From positions 1-32,735 of the forward strand of contig JABEVM010000231.1 in NCBI GenBank assembly GCA_013041585.1: a stretch of DNA of 32,735 bases, in the 5' to 3' direction. The stretch comes from Chlamydiota bacterium (GTDB taxonomy: Bacteria > Chlamydiota > Chlamydiia > Chlamydiales > Rhabdochlamydiaceae). Every line of letters starts with the position of its first letter. The stretch's first letter is position 1. The notes beneath the pieces were generated by a model. That model searched no databases. It was not told where the DNA came from and was given only the letters and a program-made list of their open reading frames with translations. Shown in pieces: positions 17,893 through 25,625 of the stretch. The translations under genes and the position numbers were made by a program.

Positions 17893-19251
17893 ATGATTAT
17901 TACGATTGACGGACCTTCGGGAACTGGGAAGTCCACTGTTGCACGAAAAGTGGCAGAGGAGCTTCGCATTCCTTTTTTCGATACAGGCGCCATGTATCGT
18001 TCTGTTGCATGGTATTTGTTAGAAAATAAGGTAGATCTTACTGAAGAGGAAGCAATTCGTAGGGCGCTTACTGGATTTGAATTTAGAATTGATTCGTCAA
18101 ATAAAGACAAACGCTATTTTGTCTGCGATACAGATGTAACAGAAAAAATTCGAACACAAAAGATTTCTGATAGCGCATCTCTTGTTTCCTCTCTTGCAGT
18201 AGTTAGAGAGCTGCTTTGGAAAATTCAACGCAGTTATGTAGAAAAAAGTAGTGCTGTGTTTGAAGGCAGAGATATGGGAACCGTTGTTTTTCCTTTTGCT
18301 GAAGTGAAAATCTATCTTTCCGCCTTACCTGAAGTGCGAGCAAAAAGAAGAATGCAAGAGCTTCTGCAAAAATATCCAATTGAAGCACAAAAGCATACCT
18401 ACGAAGAAATTTTAAAAAAAATTAAGGAAAGGGACGACTTTGATTCAAATCGCTCTCTTGCCCCTTTGCGTAAACCGGATGATGCCTACGAGATAGACAC
18501 TTCTGATTTACCGATTGAAGAAGTGGTGAAACGGATCATTGCCTATACAAATAAAAAGGTTCCTCCTCAGATCCAGATGTCAAAAGCCAGCTGGTTACAA
18601 AAATCCCCAATGGGCATGTTGTACCGCTCTGTTCTTTGCCTCGCGTGGTGTGTTTTTAAAGTCTTTTACAGGCTTAAGGTGTATGGATGGGAACACTATT
18701 ATAAAGGATCTGCAATTATTGCGTGTAATCACACTTCGTTTTTAGATCCTCCTATTGCATCCATTTCCTGGCCGGAAGAGGTTCATTTTCTAGCCCGCGA
18801 TACCTTGTTTAAAAATAAACTTTTTGGAAAGTTTATCAGCGCCCTCAATGCGCATCCTGTCAGCGGCGATGTTGCAGATGTTAAAGTTTTCAAGACTATA
18901 TGTACGATTTTAAACGAAGGGAAAAAAGTTATCCTTTTTCCTGAAGGAACAAGAAGCCTTGAAAACTCATTAGGATATTTTAAGCCTGGGATTGCTCTTT
19001 TGGTTTCAAGAACAAATTCAGCGATCATCCCAACCTATATTCATGGTACATACGAGATTTGGAGTCGCTATCGAAAGTTTCCTAAATTGTTTGGAAAAAC
19101 AGCTTGCGTGTATGGAACTCCGATCCTATGGAAAGAATTTTCTCATCTCGATAAAAAAGAAGCGCAGCAAGCTTTAGCTCAGAAACTAATGGACTCAATT
19201 AAAGCTCTGAAAGAGTGGTATGATGCGGGAGCAATAGGAGTTCCCCCTTAA
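17893..19251 (+). CDS. cmk-plsC: Fused cytidylate kinase / 1-acylglycerol-3-phosphate acyltransferase
   Basis: A single 452-codon frame encodes two complete enzymes. Residues 1-220 are CMP kinase: P-loop GPSGTGKS (7-14), DTGAMYRS, EGRDMGT and DSNRSLAPL in family order. Residues about 235-452 are a PlsC acyltransferase: a hydrophobic segment near 241-259, NHTSFLD (279-285, catalytic His280 and Asp285) and FPEGTRS (349-355). The linker is only about 15 residues and no stop or good internal ribosome binding site is visible. In C. trachomatis the two are separate neighbours (CT452, CT453), so this looks like a fusion in place. The protein would link CMP recycling, CMP being released by phospholipid synthases, with phosphatidic acid formation, directly after cdsA. 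The glycosyltransferase gene follows after 15 bases. Confidence 0.93.
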   Translation: MIITIDGPSGTGKSTVARKVAEELRIPFFDTGAMYRSVAWYLLENKVDLTEEEAIRRALTGFEFRIDSSNKDKRYFVCDTDVTEKIRTQKISDSASLVSSLAVVRELLWKIQRSYVEKSSAVFEGRDMGTVVFPFAEVKIYLSALPEVRAKRRMQELLQKYPIEAQKHTYEEILKKIKERDDFDSNRSLAPLRKPDDAYEIDTSDLPIEEVVKRIIAYTNKKVPPQIQMSKASWLQKSPMGMLYRSVLCLAWCVFKVFYRLKVYGWEHYYKGSAIIACNHTSFLDPPIASISWPEEVHFLARDTLFKNKLFGKFISALNAHPVSGDVADVKVFKTICTILNEGKKVILFPEGTRSLENSLGYFKPGIALLVSRTNSAIIPTYIHGTYEIWSRYRKFPKLFGKTACVYGTPILWKEFSHLDKKEAQQALAQKLMDSIKALKEWYDAGAIGVPP

Positions 19252-19266
19252 GAAGAGATATAATAA

Positions 19267-20550
19267 ATGAGATTCGGTATTCTTTGTGTCGGCTCGCACG
19301 GTGATATTCGTCCTTATGTAGCTCTAGGAGTTAAGCTAAAAGAGGAAGGTCATGACGTTTGTATTGCTTCACATAAAAAAGCTGAAGCTTTGTGCCAGAA
19401 GTATGGTTTAGATTTTGCTTTGGTAGAAGGGGATCTTACAGAAATCGGCAACGCGCAAAAGTCGCCTGATATCTTAAATTCCAAAGGCTTTAAAAAACTT
19501 ACAGCTCTGCTCTTTATTATGAAGCTCTTTAAGGAAACTCTGCAGCAGCAGATAGAGAGTTCTTTTCAAGCTAGTAAAGATGTCGATGTACTCATTTATA
19601 ACCCTGCAGCCTTTGCGGGTCCTCATTTAGCAGAATTTTATAATATTCCTTCTTTTCGTATAGCCCTTCAGCCTGAGTTAAGAACAAAGCATCATCCCTC
19701 TTGTATCGTTCCAATTCCTAAATTTTTCGGATCTTTCGGAAATTTATTAGGACATTTTATCAGTGACCAAATGTTTTGGCAGCCTATACGCGCTCAAATA
19801 AATCGATGGAGAAAACAGAAGTTAAAATTGAGGAAAATGCATTTTTTAGGTCCTACAAAAGATCCGGTTAGTCGAGAAATTTGTAATATTGTTGCATTTA
19901 GCCCTTTATTAGTTGCTCGTCCCTCTGATTGGGGACCTCGTATCCACATGACAGGGTTTTGTCGCTTATTTGATGCGCAAAAATGGACTCCTTCTGAAAA
20001 TTTGCGAGCATTTGTAGAAAGTAGTCCGCCTGAGATTTACATTGGATTTGGAAGTTTGTCGGAGACTTGTCCTAAATCAGTTGTTGAGACGATTGTTGCA
20101 GTTCTAAAAAAAAGAAAAATTAAAGCCGTGATTCAAGATAGTTTGCCGGGTATTCAGGAAATGCAGCTACCTGATCATATTTTAGTGATTAACTACGCTC
20201 CACATGATTGGTTATTTTCCCATGTCAAAGCGGTGGTTCATCATGGAGGTGTGGGTACGACAGCAGCTGGGCTCTATGCGGGCAAGCCCACGCTTGTTAT
20301 GCCTTTTCTTTTGGATCAATTCTTTTGGGGAAAGAAGGTCTTTGAATTGGAAGTAGGACCAAGACCACTGCCAATAAAGCAGTGCAGCGAAGAATTGTTT
20401 GAGTCGAGCTTAGAAAAGCTGTTCACTAGCCCTGCTTATCAAAAAAATGCATCTGAAGTAATGACAAATTTGCTTGAAGAGGAAGAAGGGGTGGATGCAG
20501 CCTATCGAATTCTCCATCAGAGCCTTTTTTCAAGTAAAAATCATAAATAA
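19267..20550 (+). CDS. GT1-family glycosyltransferase, sterol-glucosyltransferase-like
   Basis: This is a GT-B fold glycosyltransferase of the UGT / sterol 3-beta-glucosyltransferase type (COG1819). The N-terminal acceptor domain opens with CVGSHGDIRPYVALG, typical of the GT28-like N-terminal fold. The donor domain has IYIGFGSL (257-264), PHDWLFSHV and the nucleotide-sugar motif HHGGVGTT (325-332), followed by PFLLDQFFWG. Length is 427 residues. It has no membrane helix. It is the fifth gene of the purA-uppS-cdsA-cmk/plsC run, so a lipid or sterol acceptor is plausible. Macrolide- or carotenoid-type acceptors cannot be excluded from sequence alone. Confidence 0.85.
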   Translation: MRFGILCVGSHGDIRPYVALGVKLKEEGHDVCIASHKKAEALCQKYGLDFALVEGDLTEIGNAQKSPDILNSKGFKKLTALLFIMKLFKETLQQQIESSFQASKDVDVLIYNPAAFAGPHLAEFYNIPSFRIALQPELRTKHHPSCIVPIPKFFGSFGNLLGHFISDQMFWQPIRAQINRWRKQKLKLRKMHFLGPTKDPVSREICNIVAFSPLLVARPSDWGPRIHMTGFCRLFDAQKWTPSENLRAFVESSPPEIYIGFGSLSETCPKSVVETIVAVLKKRKIKAVIQDSLPGIQEMQLPDHILVINYAPHDWLFSHVKAVVHHGGVGTTAAGLYAGKPTLVMPFLLDQFFWGKKVFELEVGPRPLPIKQCSEELFESSLEKLFTSPAYQKNASEVMTNLLEEEEGVDAAYRILHQSLFSSKNHK

Positions 20551-20563
20551 CAGGAAGCATAAA

Positions 20564-21043
20564 ATGGCTAATACCTCTTTGATTTTGCGGTGCGCCCATG
20601 TCCAGGACACTGTCCTCATTCTTCAAATGATCCGTGAATTAGCTGAGTTTGAGGAGCTGCTAGATCAAGTAGTAGCGGATGAAGAAACTCTTAAAAACAG
20701 TTTGTTTTTTGATCCCAAAGGACCTGAAGTATTGATTGGGGAAGAAAATGGCAAGGTAGTCGGTTTTGTTCTATTCTTTCATAATTTTTCTACTTTCCTT
20801 GGTAAAAAGGGGATCTATATTGAAGACTTGTATGTAAGGCAAGAATACCGAGGCAAAGGATACGGCGAAGCAATTTTACAAGAGATCTGTCAAATTGCGA
20901 AAGAGCGAAACTGTGGAAGAGTTGAATGGTGGGTTCTAGATTGGAATGAGCGCGCGATCAACTTTTATAAAAAGATAGGAGCCATTCCCATGAGTGACTG
21001 GACTGTGTTCCGGATGACAGAAGAAGCTATTAAAGCTCCGTAA
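20564..21043 (+). CDS. GNAT-family N-acetyltransferase (diamine/thialysine acetyltransferase-like)
   Basis: This 159-residue GNAT acetyltransferase has acetyl-CoA motif A in LYVRQEYRGKGYGEAIL (RGKGYG at 96-101) and the C-terminal segment WVLDWNERAINFYKKIGA typical of the SSAT2-like group. The frame is open upstream, but I start it at the ATG at 20564 because AGGAAG lies seven bases before it and an earlier start would overlap the glycosyltransferase. The gap to that gene is 13 bases, so it is the last gene of the operon. Its stop lies one base from the stop of the convergent gene. The substrate is probably a small amine. Confidence 0.87.
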   Translation: MANTSLILRCAHVQDTVLILQMIRELAEFEELLDQVVADEETLKNSLFFDPKGPEVLIGEENGKVVGFVLFFHNFSTFLGKKGIYIEDLYVRQEYRGKGYGEAILQEICQIAKERNCGRVEWWVLDWNERAINFYKKIGAIPMSDWTVFRMTEEAIKAP

Positions 21044-21044
21044 A

Positions 21045-21836
21045 CTAATAGTAACAATATTCAATTTCTTCATTTTTCTTAGGGCCGATAACGCGCCAAG
21101 TAAGCCTAATACATTTACGATCGCAAAAGGCTTGTCCAAAATATGCATCTCTGCCGCAAAGATGCGTATCAACCGATGACAGTGTATGTTTTCCTGAAGG
21201 TGCTAGCTGAAATAGGAAAACCGGATGATTCATCCCCCGGCGCAAGTGTTCGAGAGATATTCTTCCCATGATTGGATCGAGCGTCCAACGAAAGCAATTA
21301 GAAAAATCCATTTCATTTCCATCTTTGGCTTTCCATGTTCCTTTTTCTTGGAATATAAGGACGTTATCGCTTTCTTTTGTCAGGAGAATTTCCGCTTTTC
21401 CCTTTCCATTCCATCCAGTTTCTTCCTTGGACTTAGATTTAGCATGAAAGCTGAGTTGCTTTAGAGTAGTCAGTCTTTTCCAAAATAGCAGTAAGGTGTT
21501 CTCGTTTTTTTCTAAGGCTCCAATAGCCAAGTTTTCATGTTTTACGAACGTATATAGTCTCTTTTCTTGGGGAGGAAGGATTGTGTATGCCTTTTTCAGC
21601 AAAAGTTCTAGTTCTTCTATAAGAGGATATCCTGAATTAAACTGATAGAGCTTCGTTTTCCCTTCAGAATAACTTATAATAATGCCTGCATTCTCTAGGC
21701 GTGAAAGGGCTTTTTGAATAGGTGTTAGGGCTGTTTGGAGCAACTTTTGAAGTTGCGAACCATAACATTTGCCATTAACAAAGAGGAAAATCAGGATTCT
21801 TTGTATATTTTTACTTCCAAACAACCCATCAAGCAT
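21045..21836 (-). CDS. Winged-helix protein with DUF6314-like C-terminal domain
   Basis: Residues 1-75 form a winged helix of ArsR/MarR-like type: LFGSKNIQRILIFLFVNGKC, a recognition region TPIQKALSRLENAGII, and a wing with KTKLYQFN. Residues about 108-263 form a beta-rich domain with the pattern of DUF6314: FWKRLTTL at the start, repeated F/W-rich strands, HLCGRDAYFG (225-234) and WRVIGPKK (247-254) near the end. That domain is lipocalin-like in appearance and could bind a small ligand, so a one-component regulator is a reasonable inference. The assignment is from pattern memory. No signal peptide. It is transcribed convergently to the GNAT gene with one base between the stops, and divergently from the BPL_N gene. 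Confidence 0.7.
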   Translation of the reverse strand: MLDGLFGSKNIQRILIFLFVNGKCYGSQLQKLLQTALTPIQKALSRLENAGIIISYSEGKTKLYQFNSGYPLIEELELLLKKAYTILPPQEKRLYTFVKHENLAIGALEKNENTLLLFWKRLTTLKQLSFHAKSKSKEETGWNGKGKAEILLTKESDNVLIFQEKGTWKAKDGNEMDFSNCFRWTLDPIMGRISLEHLRRGMNHPVFLFQLAPSGKHTLSSVDTHLCGRDAYFGQAFCDRKCIRLTWRVIGPKKNEEIEYCYY

Positions 21837-21989
21837 AAAAAACCTACCTAACTCACAAGTGATATAACCTATTTCGGGGGTAAATCCATCGCTTTATCAT
21901 ATATAGATGATTTGATCCTTTGATATACCCTAAAAATAACTAAAATAAACTATCTTTTAGTTTGATGGAATCGATTTTTGTGAATTTTG

Positions 21990-22010
21990 GCTTGAAATGC
22001 GCTTGAAATG
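21990..22010. promoter_or_regulatory. Tandem direct repeat upstream of the BPL_N gene
   Basis: GCTTGAAATG occurs twice with an 11-bp period, about one helical turn, some 50 to 70 bp before the start at 22060. A dyad ACTAAAA-N9-TTTTAGT lies at 21939-21961. Both are candidate sites for a regulator, possibly the divergently encoded winged-helix protein. Confidence 0.3.
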
Positions 22011-22059
22011 AGCGTAATCTTCTTGTTTTTCAGTAAAATTGGCGAATTGGGAGGAGTAA

Positions 22060-22956
22060 ATGAACAGAGTAGGAACTTCTTTGATTCAAGATGTATATGT
22101 CTATGCAGGACATAGAGTTTCTAATATGTGGAGAGGGAAAACGGTTGAAGAAACGGTAGGTCCTTACCTTGAAAGTGTTGATAGACATTTTTCTATGTTT
22201 CAAACAATAGGTCAAAGCAAGGATAGGACCTGGAATGTTGAGTACATTTTAGGGAATCAAATTATCGAGAGGTTGTCGCAAGCGTCTCTGAGCAAAACGC
22301 TATTTGTCATTCCCGCGGGAGAAAGTTCAAATCTTGACAATGCCTTTTCGGGGGAAGAGATTGCTATTTTGAGACGATCAATTTCTGAGGGAATGAAATT
22401 GTATGCAACCTGTGGAAGCGCTTACTGGCTTGCTAGACAAAGAATTTGGAATCATAAGAGTTTGGATGCCGATAATCCTACTTATAAAAAAGGGCTTGTA
22501 AATATTTTTCCTGGCGCAGCTATGGGACCTCTTTGTCCTTATCCAGGACAGTCCTTTGGCACTGCTTTTTTCCACGAATCGATCCGAGTAGAAACAAACT
22601 TGTCCTCATTGAATTTATTATCAAGTGGAGGAGGTAGTTTTTTTCTGCAAGATGATGAAGTGGGTGTAAAAAGTATTGCTAGGTATTCTCGTGAGGAATT
22701 GCAGAGATTAGGTAAAGGGCCTGAATGGGAAAATGCTGTCGTCTCTTGCGAATATGGAGAAGGAAAAGCGATACTTTCGATGGTCCTTCCAGAGGAGTCG
22801 AAAGAGGTGAGTGCAGAAATATTCAGGACGACTTTCCCGGACAGACAAGATAATTGGGAAAGGCTGCAAAGTTCTTTAAGCCCTCTTGAACAGAGGATGG
22901 ATTTTATTTCGGAGGTTTTGGAGCATTTTGAAACAGAGGTTCAGGCAAGATTGTAG
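22060..22956 (+). CDS. BPL_N-domain protein (class I amidotransferase-like fold)
   Basis: The 298-residue protein matches the BPL_N family, the glutamine-amidotransferase-like domain found N-terminally in eukaryotic biotin-protein ligases and as a stand-alone protein in Chlamydiae. Features are VYVYAGHRVSN near the start, VIPAGES (83-89), the nucleophile elbow YATCGSAYWLA with Cys118, and a glycine-rich SGGGSFFL near 189. No biotin ligase catalytic domain is present. A GGAGGAG ribosome binding site gives a confident start. The biochemical role of the family is unsettled; a hydrolase or amidase on a small substrate is possible. It is convergent with the methyltransferase gene, 45 bases away, with no obvious terminator. 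Confidence 0.78.
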   Translation: MNRVGTSLIQDVYVYAGHRVSNMWRGKTVEETVGPYLESVDRHFSMFQTIGQSKDRTWNVEYILGNQIIERLSQASLSKTLFVIPAGESSNLDNAFSGEEIAILRRSISEGMKLYATCGSAYWLARQRIWNHKSLDADNPTYKKGLVNIFPGAAMGPLCPYPGQSFGTAFFHESIRVETNLSSLNLLSSGGGSFFLQDDEVGVKSIARYSREELQRLGKGPEWENAVVSCEYGEGKAILSMVLPEESKEVSAEIFRTTFPDRQDNWERLQSSLSPLEQRMDFISEVLEHFETEVQARL

Positions 22957-23001
22957 TACGAATTTTTAAGTAGATTTATGTCTAATTACAACAAGAAATC
23001 A

Positions 23002-23808
23002 TCAAACTGGCTTACTCGCATGTGTATAATATGCATGTAGCAGTTCATGTAAGCCGTCTGATTTTACATGAGGACCGAGTTTTATATTTAGCTGCTCTTT
23101 TAATTTAGTAAGCTGCGTAGGGGGCAACTTTTCTAGCTTCGCTCGTCTAGCGTGTGACCAAAGGGAGGAAAACCAGTCATCAATCGTTGGATATACATAA
23201 TCTAGTTCGTCGGGAACGGTTTCAATTTCAGTGAATCCAGATTTTGATAATATGTTAAATATAAATTCTGGATTTTCAAAGTGATGCAAAAGAGTTTTTG
23301 TGTCATCTTCAATGTGATTATAGCAATCTTGAAAAATTTCATCACAGTAATCATCCTTGCCCCAAGTTGAAATAAGCAATTTACCACCTGGTTTTAGCAC
23401 CCTAAAAAACTCTTGCAAAGCTCTAGATACATTAGGAAAGAAGAAAACTCCAAACCCGCAGAAGACATAATCAAACGAATTTTCAGTAAATTCTAAATTT
23501 TCAGCATCTGCACATAGAAGGGTGATATTAGGGTAATCCTTCAAGTCTTTAGAGGTCTGCGTAATCATGTTAGGACTTATATCAATCCCAATGACTTTCC
23601 CCTGAGAACCAACAGCTTCAGCAGCATGTTTCAAAATTGCGCCACGTCCTGTTGCAACGTCCAAAACGGAAGCCGACTTTGGTAAAGCAGCTAATTTAAC
23701 TAAATTTTTAGCAAAATAAGTAAAGAAATTACTGTGTTTGGACCCATACGATTCAGCTGATCGATCAAACACGCCGGCAATCCAATTTTTATAAGCTTGA
23801 GGCTCCAT
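23002..23808 (-). CDS. Class I SAM-dependent methyltransferase (UbiE-like)
   Basis: This is a Rossmann-fold SAM methyltransferase. Motif I is VLDVATGRG (48-56), followed by GIDISPNM (acidic ribose ligand), the motif II/III region DAENLEFTENSFDYVFCGFG and motif post-II LKPGGKLLISTWG. The first 45 residues and the last 100 are helical and would form the substrate cap. It resembles UbiE/Coq5-type small-molecule methyltransferases but lacks anything that fixes the substrate. AAAGGA precedes the ATG. The tRNA-Leu gene lies 35 bases upstream on the same strand and may be co-transcribed. Confidence 0.85.
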   Translation of the reverse strand: MEPQAYKNWIAGVFDRSAESYGSKHSNFFTYFAKNLVKLAALPKSASVLDVATGRGAILKHAAEAVGSQGKVIGIDISPNMITQTSKDLKDYPNITLLCADAENLEFTENSFDYVFCGFGVFFFPNVSRALQEFFRVLKPGGKLLISTWGKDDYCDEIFQDCYNHIEDDTKTLLHHFENPEFIFNILSKSGFTEIETVPDELDYVYPTIDDWFSSLWSHARRAKLEKLPPTQLTKLKEQLNIKLGPHVKSDGLHELLHAYYTHASKPV

Positions 23809-23843
23809 TAAACGATTCCTTTAATGCGAGAAGAAAAGAGAAA

Positions 23844-23927
23844 TGCGGCCAAGAAGACTCGAACTTCCACCAAGTTGCCCCGACTAGAACCTGAATCTAG
23901 CGCGTCTACCAATTCCGCCATGGCCGC
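23844..23927 (-). tRNA. tRNA-Leu (anticodon CAG)
   Basis: On the minus strand an 84-base class II tRNA can be folded: a perfect 7-bp acceptor stem (GCGGCCA with TGGCCGC), discriminator A, a D-arm with GGCGGAATTGGTAGACGC, the anticodon arm CTAGA-TTCAGGT-TCTAG giving CAG, a long variable arm (TCGGGGCAACTTGG), and the T-arm with GTTCGAGTC. The long variable arm and A discriminator are typical of leucine tRNAs. The 3' CCA is not encoded. Confidence 0.96.
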
Positions 23928-24000
23928 AGGGAAAAACATTATATTTTTCAGGGGAATTGGCGTAAATATAAATAAACCCCTCTAGCTCTTTTGACGAAGC

Positions 24001-24029
24001 TTTACTTAAAACGCCTTTTATCCTATTAT
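24001..24029 (+). promoter_or_regulatory. Candidate sigma66 promoter for trxA
   Basis: TTTACT (24001-24006) and TATTAT (24024-24029) are separated by 17 bp, matching the vegetative consensus at 4/6 and 5/6 positions. The start of transcription would fall near 24036, giving a leader of about 50 bases with GGGAGG before the trxA ATG. Confidence 0.4.
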
Positions 24030-24087
24030 CAAGCTTATTATGAGAGCTGTTTTTAAAAAAAATACTGTTTCAATTTAGGGAGGCTAT

Positions 24088-24399
24088 ATGCAACTTACAA
24101 CTGAAGACACCTTTAATAACGACATTAAATCAGGGTTAACTTTAGTTGACTTCTACGCTGATTGGTGTGGTCCTTGCCGTATGCTAACGCCTGTTTTGGA
24201 AAAGGTTTCTAAAGACATGCATGGAACCGTCAAAGTTTTGAAACTAGATATTGATAACGCTCAGAAAATAGCTTCTTCTTTCCAAGTCACTTCTGTTCCA
24301 ACTTTGATCTTATTTAAAGATGGCAAAGAAGTAGATCGAATCGTCGGACTTAGAGATGCAGATTCTATTAAAGAATTCATTTCAGCAGTAGCTAAGTAG
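24088..24399 (+). CDS. trxA: Thioredoxin
   Basis: This 103-residue cytosolic disulfide reductase has the active site WCGPC (Cys27, Cys30) after DFYAD, the cis-proline in TSVPTLILF, and the conserved DIDNAQKIASSFQV. GGGAGG lies shortly before the ATG. Its 3' end overlaps the 3' end of the convergent trmL by eight bases. It begins the trxA-trmL-mip-hisS-uhpC-dnaE block that is conserved with Chlamydia. Confidence 0.97.
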   Translation: MQLTTEDTFNNDIKSGLTLVDFYADWCGPCRMLTPVLEKVSKDMHGTVKVLKLDIDNAQKIASSFQVTSVPTLILFKDGKEVDRIVGLRDADSIKEFISAVAK

Positions 24400-24844
24400 C
24401 CGCAAAGTTCAGCTGTCTTAAACCTTCATACACAACGACCCCTACCGAAGTGGCAAGGTTTAAGCAGCGCGAATTCGCTATCATCGGGATGCGATAAAAA
24501 TTCTCTGGCCAATTTTTACGAAAATTTTCATGAAGACCGAAAGTTTCGGATCCAAAAATAAGCAGATCATTTTCTTTAAATGAAATAGAAGTATAAGACT
24601 TTTGCGCATGGCTTGAAAAAAAGTAGGGCGTCCCTTCAGTTTGCGATAAGTATTCTTCTAAGTTGTCAATGAATTCTATGTTAATCCCTTCCCAATAATC
24701 GAGACCGGCTCTTTTGAGATGGCGATTTGCAATACTAAAACCTAAGGGCTTTACTAAAACAAGCTCTGTACCGGTGACAGAGCATGTGCGTACCACATTG
24801 CCAGTATTTTGTGGGATTTGAGGTTGATACAGGATTACTTTCAT
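24392..24844 (-). CDS. trmL: tRNA (cytidine(34)-2'-O)-methyltransferase, TrmL-type SPOUT enzyme
   Basis: This 150-residue SPOUT methyltransferase of the minimal TrmL type carries motif 1 PQNTGNVVRT (Asn13, Arg19), motif 2 IFGSETFGL (97-104) and motif 3 SRCLNLATSVGVVVYE, which forms the trefoil knot. TrmL 2'-O-methylates the wobble base of two leucine tRNAs (anticodons CAA and UAA type). Its ATG overlaps the end of mip by four bases (ATGA), so it is translationally coupled to mip. It is the orthologue of the C. trachomatis SpoU-family gene near trxA. Confidence 0.93.
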   Translation of the reverse strand: MKVILYQPQIPQNTGNVVRTCSVTGTELVLVKPLGFSIANRHLKRAGLDYWEGINIEFIDNLEEYLSQTEGTPYFFSSHAQKSYTSISFKENDLLIFGSETFGLHENFRKNWPENFYRIPMIANSRCLNLATSVGVVVYEGLRQLNFAAT

Positions 24845-25620
24845 TGTGGAGCCGGAGCGCCTTCTAGTAAAATAGCATCATTCAGATCTATTTGTTTTGA
24901 TGCATTCGTTTCTACTAAAACTTCTTCCTTTTGTTCTACAGGCGCATCAGCTTTGACAACTTCAACTTCAAAATGAATTAAAGAATTTGGAGGTAGATTT
25001 CCAAATGTTTTATAAGCTAGGTCAGGGTGAATATAAATCTGACGCTTTTCTCCTTCTTTCATTCCAACGACAGCTTTTGTGATTCCTGGGATTGTTTCTT
25101 CAAAAGAAATAACTTCTTCTTCTTTAGACGCTCCAAAAGTAGTTCCGTCTATAAATTTCCCGACGTACTTAATGACAGGAGTTGATGTAGCTTTTACTTG
25201 ATTTCCAGAACCCTTTTGGACAATTTTGTACTGAACTTTTCCTTCTTCTAGGGAAACCATGCCTTTTGATTTAGAATTTTTAGCTAAAAATTCTTCCGCC
25301 TTTTGAAGGTTTTCCTTTGCTTTTTCTTGGAACATCTCTTCTTGCGCGCTTGAGATCGCTTGCATGCAATCCGTTTCGCTTACAGGAGCTTCTTTACCAG
25401 CCCTTTGATCTTGCAGTCCTTTAATGACAGCTGCAACATCAAAAGAAATACCGATGTTTTCTATGCTTTTGCCAATCATGTGTCCGAATGCTTCGGAGAT
25501 CTGGGTAATATCAGGTTGTTTATTTTCCGGTTCTTGAACATTTTGAGCTTCTTCAGACCAAAGAACTAATGGAGCAGCAAGTAGCAGCCCTAAGGATTTT
25601 TTTAACATATTTGTAAGCAT
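24841..25620 (-). CDS. mip: Mip-like FKBP-type peptidyl-prolyl isomerase
   Basis: This is a Mip/FkpA-like protein of 259 residues. A signal peptide covers about 1-22. Residues 35-120 form the helical dimerisation domain (FKBP_N), and 121-215 the FKBP domain, with KYVGKFIDGTTFGAS, a VVGMKEGEKRQIYIHPDLAY segment and PPNSLIHFEVEVV. An acidic tail follows. Two oddities are visible. There is no lipobox cysteine, although Chlamydia Mip is reported as a lipoprotein. The Asp that normally follows the active-site Phe (as in FDSS) is Gly163 here, so isomerase activity may be weak. The start is supported by GGGAG upstream. It lies five bases after hisS and overlaps trmL. Confidence 0.88.
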   Translation of the reverse strand: MLTNMLKKSLGLLLAAPLVLWSEEAQNVQEPENKQPDITQISEAFGHMIGKSIENIGISFDVAAVIKGLQDQRAGKEAPVSETDCMQAISSAQEEMFQEKAKENLQKAEEFLAKNSKSKGMVSLEEGKVQYKIVQKGSGNQVKATSTPVIKYVGKFIDGTTFGASKEEEVISFEETIPGITKAVVGMKEGEKRQIYIHPDLAYKTFGNLPPNSLIHFEVEVVKADAPVEQKEEVLVETNASKQIDLNDAILLEGAPAPQ

Positions 25621-25625
25621 AATTA

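Noticed and set aside
23807..23825. Small hairpin around the methyltransferase start codon (ATTAAA/TTTAAT)
   Set aside because: Six A/T pairs are too weak to be credible without conservation data.
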